Below, piece after piece: positions 55,642 to 64,000 of a DNA stretch of 64,000 nt. Origin of the DNA: Nelumbo lutea. Taxonomy: Eukaryota > Streptophyta > Magnoliopsida > Proteales > Nelumbonaceae. The stretch lies in assembly GCA_022828595.1 (NCBI GenBank), contig JAKGHH010000002.1, positions 80,634,383 to 80,698,382 of the forward strand, written 5' to 3'. The notes under the pieces are model-generated. The model worked only from the letters and a program-made list of their open reading frames with translations. It did not search any database and was not told the DNA's origin. Numbering within the stretch: the first letter of the stretch is position 1; every line of letters starts with the position of its first letter. Position numbers and translations under genes: made by a program.

Positions 55642-56980
55642 CTAATGCTTCCCCTTATGTACTACAATTGGGAGGTTAAGTTCATCTGAGGATGGCTGAG
55701 GCCTAGTAGTGGAAGTGGGTATGTCACAAGTAGTAGGAGTGGGTAAGGAGGAGACAATACCTAAATCAAGTGCTGCAGAAGAGACAAGAACTAGCTTGGA
55801 CTGATCATTACTAGAACCAACTTGCCTCACCATCTTTTGTGAGACACCCTTAAGTCTTTACACTTTTGACAACTCCCCTCCACTCATAGGAATATGCAAA
55901 GGAACATCTTGAGCAAAAGTACCCAGCTCACCACTCTCCCCTTGAGGTAAAACTCTAGGGTAGTAGGGGACATCTTCAAGGAATGTGACATACATAAACA
56001 CAAATTTGGGTTTTGAGATAGGGTTATAACAGTAATACCCCTTTCAATTTTTGCATACCCAAGGAAGATATATTTGGCAGCCTTGGGGTCAAATTTTGAA
56101 TGGGTAGGCCCAAGGATTTAGACAAAATAGATGCAACCAAAAGTTTTGGGAAGAATATAAAATTGCTCCTTATCAGGACACAACAAATTAAAAGGAGATT
56201 TCATATCCAAGACTCGTGAAGGAATCCAGTTAATGAGATAAGTAGTAGTAAGAATGGCATTCCCCCAGAAATGTATAGGAACATTAGAATTCAACATGAT
56301 TCTTCTTGAAACTTCAAGGATGTGGCTTTTTTCCCTCTCAGCTACTCCATTCTTCTGAGGTGTATGTGGACAAGTGCTATGATGAATAACTTCATGTTCA
56401 AGGAGATAAGAAGATAAGGGTTTTGTAAAATATTCTTTGACATTATCAGATCTGAGATTTTTTATTTTAATTCCAAAATGAGTCAAGATCATTTGATGAA
56501 AAACACGGGTCAAAGTGGGAACCTCATCTCGAGAGCGCATGAGGTAAACTTATGAAAACCAAGAGTAGTCATCAATAAACAATAGAAAGTATTTGTACCC
56601 ACCCATACTAGAAATATGATAGGGCCTTAAAACATTGGTATGCATAACTTCAAAAGGAAAAAAACTTCTTTTATTACTTTTTGAATAAATTGATCTACAA
56701 TGCTTTGCCAACTCACAACTCTCAAATGGACACTTGGATTGACTCAAACAAAGTAGGAAAAAAGATTCTTTAAAGACCCAAAAGAAAAATGACCCAATTG
56801 ATTATGCCAAAGCATAATCTGACTCACAGGCTATGACACAAAAGACTTTCTAAATTCCTTACTCTTCCCAGGTGGAAGTTCAAGCAAGTAGATCTCATTT
56901 GTCTAACAGCTAGTCCTAATCACCTTCCTCATTACCAGATCCTAGAAAACATAGTGATTAGGGAAAAAGGTCACTGAACA
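55642..56980 (-). pseudogene. Copia D integrase
   Basis: 56747-56550 has the zinc-binding end CPFESCELAKHCRS and the core start FEVMHTNVLRPYHISSMGGY, where the first catalytic Asp (HTD) is Asn. 56540-56118 has KNLRSDNVKEYF (second Asp present) and CPHTPQKNGVAEREKSH (Glu present). The C-terminal part to 55642 is Ser/Pro-rich. A stop separates the two core pieces at about 56545. Inactive. Confidence 0.85.
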
Positions 56981-56983
56981 ATT

Positions 56984-57640
56984 CTAGTGTTTGGTGATAC
57001 TACTGACTGAAAGTAGATTAGTACTTAGTTTAGGAACATGCAGAATAGAGGATAAGAAAATAGCATCAAAGACTTTGATGTCTCCCTTGCTTGAAATAGA
57101 GACAAGATAGCCACTAATAATAGACACTTTGTCTTTTTCAGAGGACGAGCAATATGTGTGAAATAAGGAAGATAAATTGGTCATATGATCAGATTCTCCT
57201 GAATCTACAATCCAAAAATGGCTAGTGTTACCTAGTGTTGAGACACGATAGGCAGTGACCCTTGTACCTGATTGAGCAAAAGCAGAAGTGGGAGGAGGAG
57301 TTGAATGAAATTGTCTAGAGATTCCAACTCCACTCTCTAGCTAAGATAAAGCAGCCCTAACTATAGACAATGCATCAAGAGAACTGGATCTAGTGTTGGG
57401 TGTGGATGAAGCTTTTGTGGTTATAGCTGCATTTGCATTTCCTTTCTTGTTCCTAAGTCTTTCTGGAATTAGATAAGGAGGAAGCTTCCAACAAGTGTCC
57501 TTAGTATCTTTTGTCTTCTTACAATAGTCACAAAACACATCCTTCTTTACTTCCCTCTTCTTATCACCTCCAGTCTTCAGTTTTATGGCTACTAAAGCTA
57601 ATTCCATAGATGGAATTTGTAACATAATTTTCTTCTACTT
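56984..57640 (-). pseudogene. Copia D gag end, zinc knuckle and protease
   Basis: 57625-57341: MLQIPSMELALVAIKLKTGG and a knuckle CDYCKKTKDTKDTC, in which the His of CX2CX4HX4C is Asp. Protease follows near 57220 with WIVDSGESDHMTNLSSLFHT (DSG intact) and continues to SKGDIKVFDAIFLSSILHVP and KLSTNLLSVSSITKH (56984). Confidence 0.83.
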
Positions 57641-58295
57641 TCCTCACTATGTACCAAAGAGTAGACTTGACATAAAGAGGCATTATCTCTAGTGAGAAGT
57701 TACTATCTTACAATGTCATAATCAAAGTTTAGCCCAGCTAGGAATTTAAACACTCTATTTTTCTCAACTAATTTCCTGTATGTGGAAGCATCTTTTTGGA
57801 TTTCCCATTCAATAGTCTCATGATGATCAATCTCATGCCACAATGATTTCTAGATGGATAAATAAATTGACACCAGTTTCTCCCCTTATTTAAGATTATT
57901 TACCTCAATTTTCAATTCATAGGCTCTAGCAACATTAAGGGGTTGAGAATTGGTTTCTTTCATATTGTCCCAAATCTCATTAGCTATCTTTTCCCAAAGA
58001 TAGTTTCTACTGATATGAGGCTACATGGAATTGCATAACCAAGTCATAACCAGATAATTTTCTCGGACCCATTTAGCAAGGGAAGGGTCTTCCTGTGCTG
58101 GTTTCTATGGGTCTCCATCACATACCCTAGCTTTCCCCTTCCTCCAATGGCCATCATGGCTGATTGGGCCCATTCCAAATAGTTTGTTCCACCAAAATTG
58201 ATTGTAGTAATCTAAAATGAACTACTGTTAGTAGAATTTTCAGCTCCTACAAGTCCTTTTCCATATGGTTTGTTCTCATTTTCAGTCATTTTCAT
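57641..58295 (-). pseudogene. Copia D gag
   Basis: ATG at 58295 starts MKMTENENKPYGKGLVGA. NFGGTNYLEWAQSAMMAIGG near 58200 is the typical copia gag opening (NYxxWxxxM). Further UBN2-type codons follow to the zinc knuckle, with at least six stops. Not translatable as one protein. Confidence 0.75.
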
Positions 58296-58838
58296 GTTGT
58301 AATGAACAATAAATATTCACCGAATGGAAAGTACAACAATATCCAACTCCCTTTCCAATGAAATAAATTATTTCAAGTACTGTCCAACAACACCTAGAAT
58401 AAAAAAAATTCAAAGGCTTTTCTACGAACACAAGGTGGGTGGCTGAAGTGAGCAACACTGTCAACAATACAACCCAGAAGCATAGTTTGCAAAGAAACCC
58501 CAAGAAATAGTCCAAGAGAACAACCAAACCTCCCAGATGATTCCAAAATAAATTGTAGATGTCTGTCAATCCAAAAAAGGAATGAAAAACAAACCAGAAA
58601 ATATTGAGTGCCACTCCCAATCTCTGATTTAAGCCCTAAATTAGAAACCAACCTATTTTCTCTAATTCTTCCAGGTAACCGAACAACTCTCCATGTTTTC
58701 TAAACCTTGGGCACCTTCTTCAATCACCAATGACCTCCAAGAACCATGCGAATTAAGCTAAAACTTCCATCTCTAGATATGCTCTCATGTAGTTGGCTGG
58801 ATTACACCTACATGAGAGCCCTAATCAGTCTTAGCCTA
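58296..58838 (-). other. Copia D leader
   Basis: About 540 bp between PBS and gag without a recognised gene. Two minus-strand open frames of 85 and 112 codons overlap here (58282-58651). They are Phe/Leu/Cys-rich with no domain, and probably chance frames. Confidence 0.6.
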
Positions 58839-58849
58839 CTCTGGTACCA
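58839..58849 (-). other. Primer binding site of copia D
   Basis: Minus-strand tggtaccagag, 3 bp after the 5' LTR end. It differs by one base (T to C) from the initiator tRNA-Met complement. Confidence 0.8.
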
Positions 58850-58852
58850 AGT

Positions 58853-59091
58853 TGTCTGAAACCAATGAGGTTCAAACCTATATAATAGTCAAAAATGAAG
58901 AAGAAAATAGAGATGAAGAGAAGAAAAGAGAAGGGAAGAAGAGAGGAGAAGGAAAGAATAGAAGAGAAAAAAGGGTTCAGACTTGTTTAGTCTATCGCCC
59001 CAAGTGCTATTTATATTAGACTCATAATAAAAGAGATACAATTATAAGAATAACCTTGTCACTAGAAACAACTGAATTAAACATTCTAACA
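58853..59091 (-). repeat. 5' LTR of copia D (239 bp)
   Basis: Minus-strand start tgttagaatgtttaattcag and end attggtttcagaca (TG...CA). A TATA-like taatataaatagc lies on the minus strand near 59005-59020. The purine-rich stretch 58900-58975 (gaagagaag words) lies between TATA and the LTR end. No second LTR is present to confirm the borders. Confidence 0.7.
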
Positions 59092-59149
59092 ACACTACAA
59101 TAAGAGGAAACATATGAAAAGGTGGGACCACAAGCTAGTCAATCATTTT
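59092..59149. other. Short spacer between copia D and copia C3
   Basis: About 58 bp that match neither LTR. It may be remaining host sequence or an unrecognised LTR end. Confidence 0.4.
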
Positions 59150-59595
59150 CTCTACAAATCTCATTGGTTGGCATATCAATGGTAGCCTAGTCCAACACCT
59201 AGTGCAGTACCATAATCAAGTTTGGGGTTATGTGTAACTTTCCAATTTTGTTCATCTATCTCCAAGGTCCAAGGCATAACTAGAAATTGGTTTGGGTTAG
59301 TGCTTCTAATAAACACCCACTAGCCATGCTTGGGGTTTAACCCTAATAGATGTGACAAGCTACTCCAACTCCTTGATAGCACACCAATGTCATCCTTGTT
59401 AGGATAAATTCCCCAAGTTTATCCAATGGATGAGAACATTTTAAACTAATAAGAGTCTCTTAAGTATCTAGTTTAAGGGGTAATACATAGAAACATACCA
59501 ATCTTAACATGAAACAATAATGTACTTTATTCATTTACAAATAAATGTTCATGTACATCAGTCTGATTGGAGCTAAGGGCATATACTGCCTAACA
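59150..59595 (-). repeat. 3' LTR of copia C3, partial
   Basis: Minus-strand start tgttaggcagtatatgccc at 59595, with the polypurine-like aagtgggagt next to it (59596-59606). Only the first 445 bp of the LTR are left; the rest is cut near copia D. Confidence 0.8.
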
Positions 59596-59606
59596 ACTCC
59601 CACTTG

Positions 59607-60760
59607 CACTTTGGTCCAATCGGGTATAAGCCTTAGTCCCATACTTTCCACGTGTTTCTTAAACACTTTTTATGTTATGACTCCAAATTCCTAGATGAAT
59701 TTCTTCATCCATACTATTTATTTAGCAGTCTTACTTACGACAGTATGCTTGGCCTCAATCATAGACTACTTTTCTTAACTCACTACATAGATTCTAAATG
59801 TATTTAGATATAGACTTTCTATCATCTGGATTAGATTAGAAGTCGGCATCTGTATACTCGACCATCTGTAGTGAACTATCATTGAAGACAAAACAATACT
59901 CTTTAGTTCTTCATTGGTATTTTAGTATGTTCTTTATAGCAGTCTTGTGCTCTCGTCCTTGGTTAGATTGATATTTACTCACAACACTTATGGCCTAAGC
60001 AATGTCTAGCCATGTATAACATAGCATACATGATGCTCCCTCTGGTTGAGGCATAGGGAACCTCTCTCATGTCCTCTATCTCCTTAGGGGTTTGAGGTAA
60101 CATTCCTTTGGAGAGAGTGACTCCATGCCTGAAAAAAAATGAATCATTTCTTAGAGTTTTACATGTATCTTTTGACAATCTTATCAATGTAAGTAGATTG
60201 AGACAATCCAATTAACTTCTTTGATCTATTTCTATAGATTCGGAGTCCCAAGATGTAAGAGGCTTCTCCAATATCTTTCATAAAGAACTGTTGTGAAATC
60301 CATACATTCACTGTGGTTAATATTCCTACATCATTCTCAATGAATAGAATGTTGTCTACATATAGAACCAAGAATGTAACTTTATCTCCTACTATCTTTC
60401 TGTAAACACAGGGTTCATCTAGATTTTGCTCGAAATCAAACTATTTGACTATTGAGTCAAACCGAATGGATCTATTAAACTTACACACCATGTGTTCCTT
60501 CTTTCTGAATGTAACATTTCGCTACAAGTCAAGCTTTATAGGTCTCAACCTTTCCATCAGGGCCCTTCTTCCTCTTATAGATCCATTTGGAACCAATTTC
60601 TTTCACCCCATGGGGTGGGTCTACAAGATTCCAAATTCTGTTGGTTTTCGTCAAATTCATCTTAACTTTCATGGCATCTACCCACTTGAAGGAGTCTATG
60701 TCTAACATAGCTTCTATATAAGTCACAAGATCTTCCTCGTCCATTGCTTCCATCAAGTAA
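59607..60760 (-). pseudogene. Copia C3 RT and RNase H remnant
   Basis: 60756-60529: DLVTYIEAMLDIDSFKWVDA, WNLVDPPHGVKEIGSKWIYK. 60371-60159: MVLYVDNILFIENDVGILTT, with YVDD changed to YVDN as in C2, and SYILGLRIYRNRSKKLIGLS. 60211-59975: FFRHGVTLSKGMLPQTPKEI. RNase H codons follow to 59640 with many stops. Part of RT between KARL and the YVDN motif is deleted near 60520. Confidence 0.8.
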
Positions 60761-60780
60761 CTTTCTTGATCATAACCAAA

Positions 60781-61780
60781 TCATATAGGAGGTTTAGATA
60801 CTCGGGTAGATCTTCTAGGTTGGATATTGCCATTTGGAATTTGTGGACCAGTTCCTACTACCCCTGAGCCTTTCTCATCAACAATGACTTCCTGATGATG
60901 ATTGTTTATGATGTAGGCCTCTTCTAAGAAGTGGACATTTTGACTAACAAAAACTTTTTGTTCTCGTGGGTCATTAAAAAGATACCCAATAGAGTTCTTA
61001 GGGTAGCCTACAAATAGACAATGATTTTTTTTAGATTCCAATTTGTTTGCACTTATCTTTATGAAATGTGTTGGGCAACCCATATTTTCAAGTGTCTAAC
61101 ACTTGGTTTCTTGCCAGTCTAAAGCTCATTAGGAGTGTTAGGAACCGACTTGGTTGTAACTCGGTTCAACACGTAAATCACAGTCTCTAATGCGTGTTCC
61201 TAAAAGGATATCGGTAACTCTGAGTGGATGAGGAATGACCAGACCATATCCAATAAAGTTTGATTTCTTCTCTCTTATACACCATTTAATTGTGGTGTAA
61301 TAGAAGGAGACAGTTGTAATATAATTCCATTGTCCTTTAAGTAGTCTCTGAATTCGTCGAAGAGATATTCACCTCAATGAACAAATCGAAGGATTTTGAT
61401 TTATCTCCCCAACTATTTCTCGACTCTATACATGAACTCCTTGAAATTTTCAAAGGATTCAAACTTATGTCTCATCAAGTACACATAACCATACCAAGAA
61501 TAGTCATTGGTGAAAGTTATAAAGAAAGAATGTTGATTTTATGTCCTAACATTCATGGGACCACATACATCAGTATTTATAAGGTCAAGTGTGCTCATAC
61601 TTCTTTTCTATATTACTTGTAAATAACCTTTTTGCGATCTTGCCATAAAGGTAAGGTTCACAAATTGGTAGATCTTCTACTATGAAAAAGTCTAAAGGAC
61701 CATCTTTCACTAATCTTGTGATATGTTCTTTGTTTATATGGCCAAGCCGGTAATGCCATAGGCATGTGAGATTAATCATT
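60781..61780 (-). pseudogene. Copia C3 integrase and C-terminal region
   Basis: 61779-61585 has the zinc-binding start LTCLWHYRLGHINKEHITRL and the linker to the core. 61590-61090 covers the DDE core, where FLLFIDDYSWYGYVYLMRHK-like codons and a GVIEGRNQTLL-like stretch can be followed across stops. 61083-60781 is the C-terminal part: MGCPTHFIKISANKLESKKN, HCLFVGYPKNSIGYLFND, GPQIPNGNIQPRRSTRVSKP. The core is readable but has several stops. Confidence 0.75.
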
Positions 61781-61833
61781 TATTGTGTTTTTTTCTTGGA
61801 TGTGTTTTGACATTGTTTTGGTCACATTTGTTT

Positions 61834-62372
61834 CTAGAGAAGGGTGGAGAACATAAAGACAATCTTATTACTCAATTTAATTGTAATCTTATTACTAAAT
61901 AAAATAGAATAATCATCCTTACAAAGCTTAGAAACTAAAATCAAATTTCTTCTAAGTGATGAAATATATAAACAATATTTCAAAATAACAATCCCTACTC
62001 TAAAAATTAATTTCACAGTTCCTATAGCAGGAGGTGCAACATTGTAGATGTCCCCTGGTAAAGCACTACCTCATTATCATTCAACTTTCTGCTTTCCTTA
62101 AACCCCTGTGATGCATGAGTAGAAGCCCCAGAGTCAATACAGAAGGATGCAAAAGTAACCAACATATTGGTCTTTATGACCTGAGTTTCAAAATTACCTT
62201 CTTTCTTCTTCCTGAGGGATTCTAGATATTGAGGATAGTACCTCTTCTAGTGCCTAGTTTCCTTAAAGAAGTGACATTCATCTGATGACTTATCTTTCTT
62301 CTACTTCTTTTGCTTGCCACCCTTCCTCTAAGACCTCTTCTTGCCCTTTCGTTTCTTCCTACCAAATTTGCA
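61834..62372 (-). pseudogene. Copia C3 zinc knuckle and protease remnant
   Basis: Near 62260 the knuckle region reads ECHFFKETRHWKRYYPQYL, with only one of three zinc Cys left. The protease site IDSGASTHASQGF near 62120-62090 keeps DSGA. 62016-61834 is the protease end (ILKYCLYISSLRRNLILVSK). Confidence 0.72.
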
Positions 62373-62998
62373 TCATTCAACAAGCATGGCCACTAGCTTG
62401 TCCTTTCTAATTAGTTCCTCAGCTCTTTGCAACATATTGTCGAGATTTGGCAAGCTAGCTATTAGATTGTTCATGTTGTAGTTCATGACAAACTGATTAA
62501 AGGATGTGGGTAGAGAGTTTAAGATGGAATCAATCTTGATGTCATCATCTAGTTGGGAGCTAAGAGCCTCCAGTTCATTGATAAAACCTATCGTTTTCAT
62601 GGCATGGTCATGAACCGGTTGGTTCTCAATCATCCTAGTGGTCATCAACAATTTGAGGACCTTTTTTCCATGTAGAATGATTTTGCTCCTTATACATGGT
62701 CTTTAAACTATTTAGAATATCTTTGTAGTTTTCTACTTTGTCAAACTACTTCTAGATAGAGTTCTCTGATGAGGCAATGATGTAATACCGGGTAAGAGAG
62801 TTTTTCTCTTCCCATTCCTGATATTCCCTTCTTCTTGCCTTAGAGGCTCTATCAGGGGGCGTTCTAGTGCCAGGTTGGTGGTAATTTTGTTCAATTTCTC
62901 GAACGTAAAACCAAGTTAAGGTTACGAAACCAGTCTATGTAGTTTGGTCCCTTGAGTTTGTTGTTGTCTAATAATTTAGCGAATTGTTTGTGTTCCAT
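62373..62998 (-). pseudogene. Copia C3 gag
   Basis: ATG at 62998 starts MEHKQFAKLLDNNKLKGPNY, matching the C1 gag start at 35008. A 92-codon frame at 62651-62373 holds the UBN2-type part (HDHAMKTIGFINELEALSSQ, SILNSLPTSFNQFVMNYNMN, LQRAEELIRKDKLVAMLVE). Frame changes and stops lie between, at about 62680-62900. Confidence 0.8.
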
Positions 62999-63375
62999 TT
63001 TCGACAAATATCATGAATATATTATTCAACAACCTAATCATTGTTTCATGTTATGTGTCATATAAAGGACTTTTATCTACATTCTATTTCCATTTATTCA
63101 TATATGAGATTTCCCTTTATCTCAGGGATGAAGACACTATTCGTATCTCTGGAAATGTGGGAAATCACAAGAGTGCATGGAGCCAATTTTTCAATTGTAT
63201 AACCCCATCACTTTCTGTGAAGGATCACGTATCCACCCATCTGATGAGATTTTCCTTTGGCCTCCACCAGACAAGGTTCATTGCCATTTTAGGTCAAACC
63301 TTTCTAACTGGTAAGTGCTGACCCGTCATATCAGGAGCCCCAAGGTACCATGAAAGAGTTCCATTTTACATATTA
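62999..63375 (-). other. Copia C3 leader
   Basis: Non-coding, with ctctggaaatgtgggaaatc, agacaaggttca and caaggtacc blocks in the same order as the C1 leader (35140-35370). It stops matching near 63375. Confidence 0.7.
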
Positions 63376-64000
63376 ATTGTGGGAGACATATTGAGTTACT
63401 TTAGAGGGACTTTTTAATGCCTTTGAAATTGTAGTTTTGCCTTGCATTTTTGGTGGACGGATAAAAATAGTTGCCGATTTAGTTTGGCACCCAAACACCT
63501 TTGCACGCACATCTCCTTTTTTTCCCTTTTATCTCATCTTCTCTTCCTCCTGACATGCCCTAGTCGAACTCAAATGGGTAACATGATTCTTGTGAGCAAC
63601 CTACATTGATTTACCCACATTGGAACTCAAACGAGAGAAGATGGTGATGACAGCTATTCGTCTTGATCGGTTAGTGATACAAATTAAATCTACTATACCT
63701 ATTTGCAGGTATGTACTACGTGAGAATCCTTCAACACCCTAGGGATTATTTACATTTTTTTCAACTGGTTGGTTATTTGTGCTTGTGGTGTTGGTCAATT
63801 CCTTCCTCTCTTCTCTATCTCTCATTCATTCTCATTTTTTCTTCCTCTCTCTCTTCCCCCCTGTGATCTCTCTCACCCCCATTTCTCTGTTCCACGCCAC
63901 TTTTGGCCATCTCCGCCCTTTATCTTGTTGCCACTGTAACTCAATCGAGCCATAAATCCTAGCCTAAGCTCATACCCTCTATCCTTGTTTGGAGTAACAG
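63376..64000. other. Unassigned right edge
   Basis: No TE end, gene or RNA recognised. It contains pyrimidine-rich stretches (63510-63545 and 63800-63870). The tctctctc words and low content of long frames would fit a promoter or leader of a gene outside the window, but nothing shows this directly. Confidence 0.35.

Larger units (their letters stand above)
54162..59091 (-). mobile_element. Ty1/copia element D, 3' end missing
   Basis: Minus-strand element with a short 5' LTR (58853-59091), PBS, gag, protease, integrase, RT and RNase H in copia order. It stops at THNPIQYDRTKHIEV of RNase H near 54178, so the RNase H end, polypurine tract and 3' LTR are absent. Protein motifs differ from C1-C4, so it is a separate copia lineage. 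Confidence 0.88.
59150..63375 (-). mobile_element. Ty1/copia element C3, same family as C1/C2, truncated
   Basis: Minus-strand element with part of the 3' LTR (59150-59595), all pol domains and gag in decayed form, and a leader like that of C1 (62999-63375). The 5' LTR and PBS are not found; homology to the C1 leader stops near 63375. It keeps the integrase core that C1, C2 and C4 have lost, so it shows the full gene order of this family. Confidence 0.85.

Noticed and set aside
58282..58651. Two overlapping minus-strand frames with hydrophobic content, possibly a membrane protein
   Set aside because: Located in the copia D leader between PBS and gag, no conserved domain, Phe/Cys-rich composition from AT-rich DNA.

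Overview
The window is nuclear DNA of a flowering plant, most likely not a grass; the species cannot be named from this sequence. It contains no intact host gene. The evidence is nested Ty1/copia and Ty3/gypsy LTR retrotransposons with plant primer-binding sites (initiator tRNA-Met and tRNA-Asp types), a Mutator-like DNA transposon with a 9-bp target duplication, a higher-order tandem satellite, and a broken piece of the plant floral regulator LEAFY/FLORICAULA.

Layout: 1-4977 is a tandem array with a 2.27-kb repeat made of two diverged monomers. 4978-5738 is a minus-strand LEAFY pseudogene fragment (exon 2, its splice donor and part of intron 2), cut by the satellite on one side and a copia LTR on the other. 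5739-9055 is a decayed plus-strand copia element (C4) with a gypsy-LTR-like insertion. 9056-10548 is unassigned repeat-like DNA with a Tat/Ogre-like segment. 10549-13823 is the 5' end of a plus-strand gypsy element (gypsy C). 13824-15472 is unassigned. 15473-24168 is a minus-strand Athila-like gypsy element (gypsy A) with damaged protease, RT and integrase.

24169-54161 is one old Tat/Ogre-like minus-strand element (H) split by nested insertions. A MULE (26623-41194) sits inside H. Copia element C1 (27370-40379, TSD gtatt) sits inside the MULE. C1 contains part of a second copia (C2), a TSD-less gypsy LTR at a deletion junction, and a plus-strand solo LTR (TSD ttcag). Gypsy B (41654-49361), which has only gag and protease, is a separate insertion in H. 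A second copy of the H sequence at 52150-54161 preserves both empty sites, which confirms the nesting.

54162-59091 is a different minus-strand copia (D) with a short LTR, missing its 3' end. 59150-63375 is a third relative of C1/C2 (C3). 63376-64000 is unassigned.

The inferred order of events is: H first; then MULE and gypsy B into H; then C1 into the MULE; then C2, two gypsy copies and the later solo LTR into C1; then LTR-LTR recombination deleting the middle of the C1/C2 complex. Catalytic residues or frames are broken in nearly every pol gene, so no element here looks autonomous. The most informative points are the LEAFY relic, the dimeric satellite, the MULE with its possible captured exon, the recombinant gypsy LTR, and a tRNA-T-loop-like motif shared by the U5 ends of several gypsy LTR families.
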